64,000 bases of DNA from Putridiphycobacter roseus (GTDB lineage Bacteria; Bacteroidota; Bacteroidia; Flavobacteriales_D; Crocinitomicaceae). This document shows positions 35,869 to 44,601 of the stretch, one piece after another. A program made the translations under genes and the position numbers. Under the pieces are notes generated by a model that saw only the letters and a list, made by a program, of their open reading frames with translations, did not search any database and was not told the DNA's origin. The stretch is taken from contig NZ_QKSB01000002.1 in assembly GCF_003234935.1 (NCBI RefSeq), forward strand, positions 186,001 through 250,000, in the 5' to 3' direction. The first letter of the stretch is position 1. Each line of letters starts with the position of its first letter.

Positions 35869-36420
35869 ATGAACATATTTAAATGGGTTAAAATTGCAAC
35901 CTTAATTTCTATTTCCTCTAGTATATTCTTTATACTCATCCTGTTTATTCGGAACGAATTTTCAGGGTTCGAAATTAAAACTAGCATGTTTTTAATTTAC
36001 AGTACAGCCATATTATCCCTCAATTACATTTTAGCGGAACACTGTCACAGTATCCCAGTCCCGATTAAAAAATTATTAGTTTATACTGGATTTAGTTTAA
36101 TTGGATATGCGCTTTTAGTTTTATTCAATGTACTATCTTTCGAAAAGGCTTGGTTTATTTTAATTGGATTAAGTATACTGTTTTTACTGGCAATTGAACT
36201 TCAACTTTTAGGGTGGACCATCAAGCAACAGCCTTTTTACATGGTCATTTTGATCGCATTATCCCTACTTTCTAATCTGTTTATTGCCTTCTTATTTTTA
36301 TTTAAACTATCCTTCCCTGTCCTGATCCCTTTCGTATACCTATCTGGTACAATTTCCATGCTAATATTTTTTTATGGACTTTATTTTTACCAACCCAAAC
36401 AAATTTCAAATAAAGATTAG
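35869..36420 (+). CDS. Polytopic membrane protein of unknown function
   Basis: The 183-residue protein has about six hydrophobic segments (near 8-28, 40-58, 68-90, 94-112, 122-143, 148-172) and little else. A short cytosolic lysine-rich tail ends it. No family is recognised. It starts 28 nt after the OstA-like gene and shares its direction, so it may belong to the same transcript; a 100-nt gap separates it from the LpxD-like gene. Confidence 0.6.
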   Translation: MNIFKWVKIATLISISSSIFFILILFIRNEFSGFEIKTSMFLIYSTAILSLNYILAEHCHSIPVPIKKLLVYTGFSLIGYALLVLFNVLSFEKAWFILIGLSILFLLAIELQLLGWTIKQQPFYMVILIALSLLSNLFIAFLFLFKLSFPVLIPFVYLSGTISMLIFFYGLYFYQPKQISNKD

Positions 36421-36520
36421 GTTTAAACAATTCAACATGGATAAGTTTGGGGCTTTTTACGTCATGACAACCTTCTTATAATTACTTTTATGCTGTTAGA
36501 TACTATTATAAAAGTGTGTT

Positions 36521-37447
36521 ATGAAATTACCGCAGCCAAGTAACCTTAAAACAATCGCCGAATTGGTTAATTGCCCTTTTGAAGGAGACCCTAACTTGGT
36601 CATTTCTGGTATCAATGAAATTCACCAAGTTGAAAGTGGTGATATTGTATTCGTCGATCACCCCAAATACTACGAGAAAGCATTGAACAGTGCTGCAGAT
36701 GTAATTATCATCAATAAAAAAGTTGCAGTACCCGAAGGAAAAGGTATCCTTATTTCCGACAATCCATTTGATGTTTTTAATCAAATAACCCGAACGTTTA
36801 GAGCCTTTAAAGTTTGGGAACAACCCAAAGGAGATGAATTTGAAATTGGAGAAAACAGTTTTGTTTTTCCAAACGCGACTATTGGTCACCATGTGAAAAT
36901 TGGTAAAAACAGTGTGGTGCATGCAGGTGCCGTTATCTGTGATTATACAGAAATAGGAGACCATGTAATTATAGGACCGAATGCAGTAATCGGCTTTGAT
37001 GCTTTTTATTATAAAAAGAAAGAAAGTGGCTACGATCGTTTACATAGTTTTGGAAGTACATGGATTCAAAATCATGTAGAAATTGGGGCGTTAACAACTA
37101 TTGATCGTGGTGTTTCGGGTAAGACCATCATAGGGAAAGGTACAAAAATAGACAATCAAGTGCACATTGGTCACGATACTGTAGTAGGGGAAAATTGCCT
37201 TTTCGCTGCCAATGTTGGTGTAGCTGGTTGTGTAACCATAAAAAACAACGTTACCCTTTGGGGCCAAGTTGGTGTTGTGAGTGATGTCACCATTCATGAA
37301 AACGTAATTGTCTTAGGACAGTCTGGCGTTGGTGTAAACTTACCGGCCAATAAAACTTATTTTGGATCTCCTTGTGGAGAAGCCCGAACAAAATTTAAAG
37401 AGTTAGCCGCCTTTAAAAAACTGCCTCAAATTATTGAGCACTTATGA
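36521..37447 (+). CDS. LpxD-family UDP-3-O-acylglucosamine N-acyltransferase
   Basis: The 308-residue left-handed parallel beta-helix protein has an N-terminal uridine-binding domain (LKTIAELVNCPFEGDPNLVI) and many hexapeptide repeats (VHAGAVICDYTEIGDHVIIG, VSGKTIIGKGTKIDNQV, HIGHDTVVGENCLFAANVGV). The His in HIGHDTVVG corresponds to the LpxD catalytic region. LpxD adds the third acyl chain to lipid A in the cytoplasm; a paralogue with another acceptor cannot be excluded, as Bacteroidota often have two. Its stop overlaps the start of the phosphatase gene (ATGA). Confidence 0.8.
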   Translation: MKLPQPSNLKTIAELVNCPFEGDPNLVISGINEIHQVESGDIVFVDHPKYYEKALNSAADVIIINKKVAVPEGKGILISDNPFDVFNQITRTFRAFKVWEQPKGDEFEIGENSFVFPNATIGHHVKIGKNSVVHAGAVICDYTEIGDHVIIGPNAVIGFDAFYYKKKESGYDRLHSFGSTWIQNHVEIGALTTIDRGVSGKTIIGKGTKIDNQVHIGHDTVVGENCLFAANVGVAGCVTIKNNVTLWGQVGVVSDVTIHENVIVLGQSGVGVNLPANKTYFGSPCGEARTKFKELAAFKKLPQIIEHL

Positions 37448-38685
37448 CTTATATTTCTGAAAAAATATTACTAGAATTAGAGCAAAAGATTGACGATAAG
37501 GATTTTAAATTAAATTCCTTATTAGAAATCACCAATTCCATTAACTCGAGTAAGCCCCTTTCAGAAGTTTTAACCATCTATCATTTTATTCTTAAGGAAC
37601 AATTAGGACTTAAAAAATTCATTTTATTCAACAAAGAAGAAGATTGGAAAATTTTATTAAAAGTTGGCATAAAAGGCAGTATCAAAGAATTGGATATAGA
37701 AAATGATATTTTAAAATTCAAAGAAATTACGGTCATTGAATCGTCTTATAAAATGTATTTGAATGAATTTGATGTCATTGTCCCTGTACTGCACAATGGC
37801 AAATGTTTGGCTTACCTAATACTGGGCGGCTTGCAAGAAATGAAAGCAACAGAAGGGTCTCCTTTAGCCAATCTAAATTTTATTCAAACCCTTACCAACT
37901 TAATCGTTGTTGCCTTAGAAAATAAAAGACTTTTTCAGGAAAATTTAAAACAAGAAGTGGTAAAAAAAGAGTTGGAAGTTGCCAGTGAAATGCAAAAACT
38001 CTTATTTCCCAATAATTTACCCCACACCAATAAATTAGATATTTCTGCAAAATACTTACCGCACAATAAAGTAAGTGGTGACTATTATGATTACATACAA
38101 ATCAATGAAGATGAATTCATCATTTGTATTGCGGATGTTTCAGGAAAAGGAATTTCAGCCGCCATGCTTATGGCAAATTTTCAAGCCACATTAAGAACTG
38201 TTTTTAAATACCAACGTTTCGATTTAGAGTTCTTAATTAATGAACTCAATAAGAAAGTCTATAAAAATGCCAATGGGGAAAAATTCATTACCTTTTTTAT
38301 TGGACAATACCATACGAAAAAACGTACTTTAAAATATGTAAATGCAGGACATAATTGGCCCATATTAATTAATAAAAAAGAACAAAGGTTTTTAAACAAA
38401 GGAACAATCGGTTTAGGAATGTTACCAGAACTACCCTTTTTGGAATCAGAAGAAATTGATATATCTCCCAATACCACCCTATTGTTATATACAGATGGCG
38501 TAGTTGAACTAGAAAGTGAAAATGAAGAACAATTCGAAACCGATCGTCTAATTAAAGTGGTTAAAAACTTTTACCCCTTATCTATGGAAGATCTAAACGA
38601 AATAATCTTTAAAAAACTAGACGAATGGAGAGGAAGCAAAAACTATGTCGACGATACAGCAATCTTAAGTTGTAGAATATTTTAA
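37444..38685 (+). CDS. GAF-like SpoIIE/RsbU-type protein phosphatase
   Basis: The 413-residue protein has an N-terminal GAF-like sensor (about 20-165: INSSKPLSEVLTIYHFILK, LAYLILGG) and a short coiled coil (QEVVKKELEVASEMQKLL). A C-terminal PP2C/SpoIIE domain (about 190-413) has the metal motifs VSGDYYDYIQ, IADVSGKGISAAMLMA and LYTDGVVE. RsbU-type phosphatases dephosphorylate STAS anti-anti-sigma factors. It overlaps the LpxD-like gene by 4 nt, so the two are co-translated, an uncommon pairing. The target is unknown; the STAS protein at 32681 is a candidate. Confidence 0.85.
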   Translation: MTYISEKILLELEQKIDDKDFKLNSLLEITNSINSSKPLSEVLTIYHFILKEQLGLKKFILFNKEEDWKILLKVGIKGSIKELDIENDILKFKEITVIESSYKMYLNEFDVIVPVLHNGKCLAYLILGGLQEMKATEGSPLANLNFIQTLTNLIVVALENKRLFQENLKQEVVKKELEVASEMQKLLFPNNLPHTNKLDISAKYLPHNKVSGDYYDYIQINEDEFIICIADVSGKGISAAMLMANFQATLRTVFKYQRFDLEFLINELNKKVYKNANGEKFITFFIGQYHTKKRTLKYVNAGHNWPILINKKEQRFLNKGTIGLGMLPELPFLESEEIDISPNTTLLLYTDGVVELESENEEQFETDRLIKVVKNFYPLSMEDLNEIIFKKLDEWRGSKNYVDDTAILSCRIF

Positions 38686-38768
38686 GCAGTATTAAGTTGG
38701 TCTTTTTACATTCCTAAATTCGAAGGAGTATCTTTTTTTGATTAATCAATTTATTAAAATAATTCATT

Positions 38769-38776
38769 TAAATTTG
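38769..38776 (+). promoter_or_regulatory. -7 box 4 nt before a GTG start (capD-like gene)
   Basis: TAAATTTG, an exact TAnnTTTG match, is followed by TATT and then the GTG start at 38781. A transcript starting 4-7 nt after the box would be leaderless or nearly so. No in-frame ATG with this N-terminus exists. Confidence 0.6.
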
Positions 38777-38780
38777 TATT

Positions 38781-40655
38781 GTGATAAAACTACCTACTCA
38801 AAATACACCTCGTTGGTTTATATTCCTATTTGATATAGGTATTGCATTCACATCCCTTCTATTGGCTTATGCCATAAGGTTTGAATCGAAAAATTTTCAA
38901 TTTACTAATGAATATGATATTTTTTTATCGGGCTTACCTTTTTATTTGATTATTAGAGCAGCTGGATTTTATTATTTTAAAACATACCAAGGTGTCATCC
39001 GTCATACCAGTACGCAAGATGGAAAAAGAGTGGTATTTGCCATAGGCGCAGGAACATTTACCATTATTGTGATCTCCATGATCAAAAACTTTGTTCTCCA
39101 CTCCAACTTCTTATTTCCACTGTCCATTATTATCATGGAGTTTTTTATTTCCATTTTTATGCTCATGGTTTTTAGAATCAGTGTAAAATTAATTTATTTA
39201 GAAGGATTAAAAAAATCAAAAGGCGACACCCCTACCCTTATTTTTGGCGCTGGAATTTATGGTGTTATCACCAAACATACTTTAGAAAAAGAAGCTCGAA
39301 TTGATGGAAAAGTAGTAGCGTTTATAGATGACAATCCGAAATTAATAGGTAAATCATTAGAAGGTTGTAAAATACATGACTCCGCTAAACTACCAGCACT
39401 AATAAAAGAATTAGAAATTAAAAAATTAATTATTGCCATTAAAAATATTGACGGTAAGCACAAAAGAGAAATCATTCGAATCTGTATTGACAATGATGTG
39501 GAAGTGTTAAATGTACCTGATCCCAAAACATGGATTAATGGGGAGTTCTCTACAGGACAAATAAAACCGATTAACATTGAAGATCTATTGGGGAGAGCAC
39601 CAATTAAACTAAATAAAGACAACCTATTTGATGAATATAGCAATAAGGTTATTTTAGTCACTGGAGCTGCAGGAAGTATTGGCAGTGAAATTGTGCGACA
39701 ACTTACAGAATATGTCCCTCAAAAAATTATCCTTTTCGATCAAGCAGAATCCCCTTTGTATAATCTTGAAAATGAACTGAAGGAAAAAGGGAAAATTCAT
39801 TTAACGGAAACGGTGGTTGGTGACATAAGAAATTTAGACCGGTTGAAAAGAACCTTCGACTACTTTAAACCTGAAATAATTTTTCATGCAGCAGCTTATA
39901 AGCACGTTCCATTGATGGAAGAAAACCCTTCGGAAGCCATTTTAACTAATATTCAGGGATCAAAAAACTTAATTGATTTGGCCATTGAATTTAATACTGA
40001 AAAATTTGTACTCATCTCGACAGATAAGGCGGTAAATCCAACTAACGTCATGGGCTGTTCTAAAAGAATTGCTGAAATTTATGGACAATCTGCCAACAAT
40101 CTGGGTAAAACAAAGTTTATTACAACTCGATTTGGAAATGTTTTGGGAAGTAACGGGTCGGTTATACCTTTATTTAAAAAACAAATTGAAGCCGGCGGCC
40201 CATTAACTGTCACCCATAGAAACATTACCCGTTATTTTATGACCATTCCTGAAGCTTGTCAACTAGTTTTAGAAGCTTGTAATATGGGAGCTGGAGGTGA
40301 AATTTTTGTGTTTGACATGGGAGAAAGTGTTAAAATTTATGACTTGGCTTTAAAAATGATCAAATTAAGTGGTTTACAAGTAGGAAAAGATATTGAAATA
40401 AAAATTACAGGACTAAGACCAGGTGAAAAATTATTTGAAGAATTATTGGCGACGGAGGAAAATACAATGCCTACACACCACTCCCAAATATTAAAAGCCG
40501 AAGTAAGAAGTTATGAATTTGACAAGGTAAGTTTAAAGATTCAAGCATTGATCAATAAATTTGAAGAGCAAGATAATGTTGAAATTGTAAAGACAATGAA
40601 AGAACTTGTCCCCGAATTTAAAAGTAATAATTCCATTTACGCAAAACTAGATTAA
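38781..40655 (+). CDS. Nucleoside-diphosphate-sugar epimerase/dehydratase (CapD/WbpM type)
   Basis: The 624-residue protein has four N-terminal membrane helices (about 10-110) and a first Rossmann-like part (LIFGAGIYGVITKHTLEKE, near 155). A second SDR domain (VTGAAGSIGSEIVRQL, about 295; AAYKHVPLMEENP; STDKAVNPTNVMGCSKRIAE; FGNVLGSNGSVIPLF) follows. This is the WbpM/FlmA/CapD group, UDP-GlcNAc 4,6-dehydratases for surface polysaccharide sugars. The GTG start at 38781 gives MIKLPTQN and lies just after a -7 box. It stands 3 nt before a thioesterase gene. Confidence 0.88.
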   Translation: MIKLPTQNTPRWFIFLFDIGIAFTSLLLAYAIRFESKNFQFTNEYDIFLSGLPFYLIIRAAGFYYFKTYQGVIRHTSTQDGKRVVFAIGAGTFTIIVISMIKNFVLHSNFLFPLSIIIMEFFISIFMLMVFRISVKLIYLEGLKKSKGDTPTLIFGAGIYGVITKHTLEKEARIDGKVVAFIDDNPKLIGKSLEGCKIHDSAKLPALIKELEIKKLIIAIKNIDGKHKREIIRICIDNDVEVLNVPDPKTWINGEFSTGQIKPINIEDLLGRAPIKLNKDNLFDEYSNKVILVTGAAGSIGSEIVRQLTEYVPQKIILFDQAESPLYNLENELKEKGKIHLTETVVGDIRNLDRLKRTFDYFKPEIIFHAAAYKHVPLMEENPSEAILTNIQGSKNLIDLAIEFNTEKFVLISTDKAVNPTNVMGCSKRIAEIYGQSANNLGKTKFITTRFGNVLGSNGSVIPLFKKQIEAGGPLTVTHRNITRYFMTIPEACQLVLEACNMGAGGEIFVFDMGESVKIYDLALKMIKLSGLQVGKDIEIKITGLRPGEKLFEELLATEENTMPTHHSQILKAEVRSYEFDKVSLKIQALINKFEEQDNVEIVKTMKELVPEFKSNNSIYAKLD

Positions 40656-40658
40656 ACC

Positions 40659-41066
40659 ATGGTAAGTACAAAAATACAAATACGATTCTCTGATTGTGAC
40701 ATGTTACAACATGTTAATAATGCAACCTATTTTCAGTATTTTGAAACCGCAAGAATAAACTTTTTTACACAATGTTTACCTGACTGGGACTGGAAGAAGG
40801 AAGGAATTATTTTGGCAAGAAATGTTATTGACTACAAAATCCCGTTATTTCTTGAAGACCATTGTGAAGTTGAAGTGAGTTGTTTAACGGTTGGTAATTC
40901 CAGTTTTACATTGGCTTACCATGTTTACGCAATCCATAAAGGAGAAAAAGTATTAAAATCATACGGTGAGTCTGTGCTGGTTTGTTTTGACTTTACCCAA
41001 CAAAAAACGATTGCTGTACCTGAAAAGGTAAAAACGGTTCTTGAAAAAAACAGATTGACTGTGTAA
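40659..41066 (+). CDS. Acyl-CoA thioesterase (4HBT hotdog fold)
   Basis: The 135-residue protein has the YbgC-type motif RFSDCDMLQHVNNATYFQYF (Asp15, His20, Asn21) and EVEVSCLTVGNSSFTLAYHV, the pattern of the 4-hydroxybenzoyl-CoA thioesterase family. It hydrolyses acyl-CoA thioesters in the cytoplasm. It sits between the CapD-type gene and the GT2/DUF547 cluster, 3 nt after the former and 43 nt before the latter, so it may serve lipid or fatty-acid supply to envelope synthesis (inference). Confidence 0.87.
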   Translation: MVSTKIQIRFSDCDMLQHVNNATYFQYFETARINFFTQCLPDWDWKKEGIILARNVIDYKIPLFLEDHCEVEVSCLTVGNSSFTLAYHVYAIHKGEKVLKSYGESVLVCFDFTQQKTIAVPEKVKTVLEKNRLTV

Positions 41067-41109
41067 GCTTTTAAATAAAGATACGTCTATATACCTAAAT
41101 AATTAGTTA

Positions 41110-42597
41110 ATGAGTTTTATTATAATACTTGTATTTACCCTGTGTATGGGATTTATCTTCTTATATAGTTTGATACAATTAAACTTGGTTTTAAATTATA
41201 AGAAAGCACAAAAAAAAACGAAACCAAGTCCTGAAAAACTGACTGATTTACCTATTGTAACCGTTCAATTACCTGTTTACAATGAGTTTTATGTAATTGA
41301 GGCCTTGATTGATGCCGTTTGTCAATTTGACTATCCTAAAGATAAATTAGAAATTCAAGTCTTAGATGACTCTACAGATGGCACGCTGGAAATTATCGCC
41401 AATAAAGTAAAACACTACCAAGCACTTGGTTTTAATATAGAGCAAATAACAAGAGCCGAAAGAACTGGCTATAAAGCTGGCGCATTAAAACATGGTACCG
41501 CCATTTGTAAAGGGGAATTTATTGCCATTTTTGATGCCGATTTTCAGCCGCATCCTAATTTTTTAATGCAAACCATTCCTCATTTTAACAAAAAAAATAT
41601 TGGTGTAGTACAAACAAAATGGGGATATACGAATCCTGATTATTCCTTTTTAACACAACTACAAGCTTTTGGATTAAATGCACATTTTAGTATTGAGCAA
41701 GTAGGAAGAAGCGAAAAAAATCACTTTATAAACTTTAATGGCACTGCAGGTGTTTGGCGCAAATCATGTATTATGGATGCCGGTGGTTGGGAAGCGGATA
41801 CTTTAACCGAAGACTTAGATTTAAGCTATCGCGCGCAATTGAAAAAATGGCAATTTGTTTATCTAGAGGATGTAGAATCCCCTTCAGAATTACCCATTGA
41901 AATAAATGCTTTAAAAGCACAACAATACAGGTGGACAAAAGGTGCAGCCGAATGTTTTAAGAAAAACTTTAGTCGTGTTTTACATTCAAAAGACACGAAA
42001 TTATCGACCAAAGTACATGCCCTTTTCCATTTGCTCAATAGCTCCGTATTCTTATTAATATTTTTTATGGGCCTCATCAGCTTACCGGTAATTTTTGCGA
42101 AACAAAATTTAGACAATACGATCATCATTCAAATCAGCAGTATTTTTATGGTAAGTTGGCTTATTTTAGGCTTATTCTATTACACTTCTTTTCGAAAAAA
42201 CTCGCATAAATCAATCGGACATTTCTTTATCAATTTCTTTAGTTTTTTAGCCATTTCCATGGGCCTTTCTTTACATAATTCTATTGCTGTGATAGAAGGA
42301 TATATGGGAAGAAAAACCCCATTTGTACGTACCCCAAAATATAACGCAGCTGTACTTGAAAGCGGCTATGAAAACAATTTATATCGTGTAAAAAAAATGA
42401 GTCCAGTTACTTATTTAGAAGGAGTTTTATTAATCTATTTTATATTTAGTTTAAAAATCGCCTTCGATTATGCCGATTACGCTATGATTCCATTTTTAAT
42501 CTTTTTGATTTTTGGGTATGGCTTTGTTTTCTTTAATTCAATCCTTCACTTAAATAGATCGACGAAAAAAAAAATCATCTATGAAAAGACTGCTTAA
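41110..42597 (+). CDS. Membrane glycosyltransferase family 2 (cellulose-synthase-like)
   Basis: The 495-residue protein has an N-terminal membrane helix (about 3-25), then a GT-A domain with VQLPVYNEFYVIEALIDAV, DDSTDGT, the DxD motif FDADFQPHPN, TEDLDLSYRA and the QxxRW-type motif QQYRWTKGA. Several membrane helices follow (about 320-345, 350-370, 385-405, 430-480). This is the processive or cellulose-synthase-like GT2 type acting on the cytoplasmic face with export through the helices. Overlapping the next gene by 17 nt, it heads the DUF2141-DUF547-Omp85 group. Confidence 0.88.
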   Translation: MSFIIILVFTLCMGFIFLYSLIQLNLVLNYKKAQKKTKPSPEKLTDLPIVTVQLPVYNEFYVIEALIDAVCQFDYPKDKLEIQVLDDSTDGTLEIIANKVKHYQALGFNIEQITRAERTGYKAGALKHGTAICKGEFIAIFDADFQPHPNFLMQTIPHFNKKNIGVVQTKWGYTNPDYSFLTQLQAFGLNAHFSIEQVGRSEKNHFINFNGTAGVWRKSCIMDAGGWEADTLTEDLDLSYRAQLKKWQFVYLEDVESPSELPIEINALKAQQYRWTKGAAECFKKNFSRVLHSKDTKLSTKVHALFHLLNSSVFLLIFFMGLISLPVIFAKQNLDNTIIIQISSIFMVSWLILGLFYYTSFRKNSHKSIGHFFINFFSFLAISMGLSLHNSIAVIEGYMGRKTPFVRTPKYNAAVLESGYENNLYRVKKMSPVTYLEGVLLIYFIFSLKIAFDYADYAMIPFLIFLIFGYGFVFFNSILHLNRSTKKKIIYEKTA

Positions 42598-43039
42598 ATT
42601 TATTCTTTTTTTCAGTCTAATCAGTTGTACTTTTTCATTTACGAATAAACGTATTACACAGAATAATCAAGCAAATTTATATTTGAATTTAAGTAAAATC
42701 AGAAATAAGGATGGTTGCCTCTACATCTTTTTATATAACTATCCTAACCAATACCCAAAAGCACCTTACAAACATTATAAAGTAACCAAAGAAAGCATGA
42801 AAAATGGCCATTTAACTGCCGTTATTAAAGATGTAGATTTTTATAACGCCTATGCCATTACTGTAATTGATGATGAAAATAGCAACAAAGATTTAGACCG
42901 TTTTTTAGGTCTGCCTACCGAAGGTTTTGGTTTCTCCAATAACGTCAAACCCTTCGTTTCCATGCCTGAATTTAACGCTTTATTATTTAGCTTCTTGCAA
43001 GAAGGAAGTTTACAAATCGAATTACAATATTTTTTATGA
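42581..43039 (+). CDS. DUF2141 exported protein
   Basis: The 152-residue protein has a signal peptide with a possible lipobox (LISC, Cys16) and the DUF2141 pattern: DFYNAYAITVIDDENSNKDL, then GLPTEGFGFSNNVKPFVS. DUF2141 is a beta-sandwich-like exported family with unknown function, common beside glycosyl or lipid genes in Bacteroidota. It overlaps the GT2 gene by 17 nt and the DUF547 gene by 4 nt. Confidence 0.83.
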   Translation: MKRLLKFILFFSLISCTFSFTNKRITQNNQANLYLNLSKIRNKDGCLYIFLYNYPNQYPKAPYKHYKVTKESMKNGHLTAVIKDVDFYNAYAITVIDDENSNKDLDRFLGLPTEGFGFSNNVKPFVSMPEFNALLFSFLQEGSLQIELQYFL

Positions 43040-44601
43040 TAAAATTAATTCTACTATATGGAATACTGCTGTTTTCATTTCTTTCAAATGGTCAAACTCC
43101 CACAGAGCAAAAAATTAAAACCTTATACCAACAAAATATAGTAGGTGGCAAAGTAAACTATGCCAATTTGGTAGAGAACCCATTGGCATTAGATCAATTA
43201 TTAAATGCCTATGCTTTAAACCCCATTCCAGAAGTAGGAAAGAAAGCCTACTTAATTAATGCATACAATATTTTTGTCATTGCAGGAATAGTAGAAAACT
43301 ATCCTACGCCATCCGTTCAAAATGTAGCTAATTTTTTTGATGACCCTCATTTTGTTTTAGCGCAAAAAATGATCAGTTTAAATACCTTAGAAAAAAAATA
43401 TTTATTGCAGCAATTTCCTGACCCTCGCCTCCACTTTGTCTTAGTATGCGGCGCTATTGGTTGTCCGCCTATCACAAAAAATGTTTTTACCGCTGAAAAC
43501 ATAGATGAACTGCTAGATCTACAAACCAAAACAGCGATCAATTCCAACTTTATACAATATGATGTCGCCAGTAAAAAAATTTCCCTGTCCCAAATTTTTA
43601 AATGGTATATCTCCGATTTTGGTGGTAATCAACAAAAAGTAATAGGTTTTATCAACACCTATATTGACAGCCCTATCCCATCCGATACAAAATTGGATTA
43701 TTACCCTTATAACTGGAAATTAAACGGCACAGATGTCTTCAAAAGTAAAGCAACAGACATACCTTCTTCTACTACCAATTTACAAACATTTACAGCAGGC
43801 AGTTTGCTCAGAAAACACCAATACGACATTACTCTTTTTAATACTTTATATACCGAATCGGCAAAAAATTTTGCAGGTACTGATTTTAATAATTACAGAG
43901 GAACTTTTGTCACCCACTTGGCGCAAATAACCTATGGGGTATCCAACAACAAAAGAATTAATTTAGGGATTGATCTTAACTTTAAGTATTCCGGAGAAAT
44001 AGCTAACAGTGGGAACTTTTCTGGAATTTCTGAAGCATTTAAATTTAAAAACACATCCACTTCAAGAGTTGGTTTAACCAATGTAGGACTGAGATTCAAA
44101 GCGCAACCTTTTAAAAATTCTCCTGAATTCACCCTACAATCTACCGTACAAATTCCAACCATCAAAAACGCAGAAGGAACAACCAATTTATTTTGGGCCG
44201 ACTGGGATAGAATAACTTGGTGGAATCAATTCTATTACTCAAAAACTTGGGACAAGGTGCAATTATTTACAGAATTTGATTTACTATTTAGATTGAAAAA
44301 ATACAAGGAACAAATCACTATGTTGGACTTACCTTTGAGTGTGTTTTTAAGCTATTTTCCTAAACCAAAAATCACGCTTTATGTCATGTCACAACATGTA
44401 CCAAGACTAACCTACAACATTAAACCTGAAGTAGCTACGGACTGGGTAATCCCCGCAAATTACACGGCCTCGGGTCTTGGATTTAAATATCAAGTGAGCA
44501 AGCAAATGAATATTGAATTGCTCTACACTAATTTTTGGCGAGGCGTAAATAATGGACTAGGAAATACCTTTAATATTGGTATTAAATTTATATCGCCATA
44601 A
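43036..44601 (+). CDS. DUF547 domain fused to a C-terminal outer-membrane-barrel-like region
   Basis: The 521-residue protein has a signal peptide (MIKLILLYGILLFSFLSNG). A DUF547 domain at about 25-215 shows KVNYANLVENPLALDQLLNA, YLINAYNIFVIAGIVENYP and HFVLVCGAIGCPPIT. A second half of about 250-521 is rich in alternating strands (RINLGIDLNFKYSGEIA, SRVGLTNVGLRFKAQPF, DKVQLFTEFDLLFRLKK) and ends with an aromatic-rich final strand (GNTFNIGIKFISP), as outer-membrane barrels do. DUF547 normally stands alone, so the fusion is notable. It overlaps both neighbours, so it is co-translated with DUF2141 and the Omp85-like gene. Confidence 0.75.
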   Translation: MIKLILLYGILLFSFLSNGQTPTEQKIKTLYQQNIVGGKVNYANLVENPLALDQLLNAYALNPIPEVGKKAYLINAYNIFVIAGIVENYPTPSVQNVANFFDDPHFVLAQKMISLNTLEKKYLLQQFPDPRLHFVLVCGAIGCPPITKNVFTAENIDELLDLQTKTAINSNFIQYDVASKKISLSQIFKWYISDFGGNQQKVIGFINTYIDSPIPSDTKLDYYPYNWKLNGTDVFKSKATDIPSSTTNLQTFTAGSLLRKHQYDITLFNTLYTESAKNFAGTDFNNYRGTFVTHLAQITYGVSNNKRINLGIDLNFKYSGEIANSGNFSGISEAFKFKNTSTSRVGLTNVGLRFKAQPFKNSPEFTLQSTVQIPTIKNAEGTTNLFWADWDRITWWNQFYYSKTWDKVQLFTEFDLLFRLKKYKEQITMLDLPLSVFLSYFPKPKITLYVMSQHVPRLTYNIKPEVATDWVIPANYTASGLGFKYQVSKQMNIELLYTNFWRGVNNGLGNTFNIGIKFISP

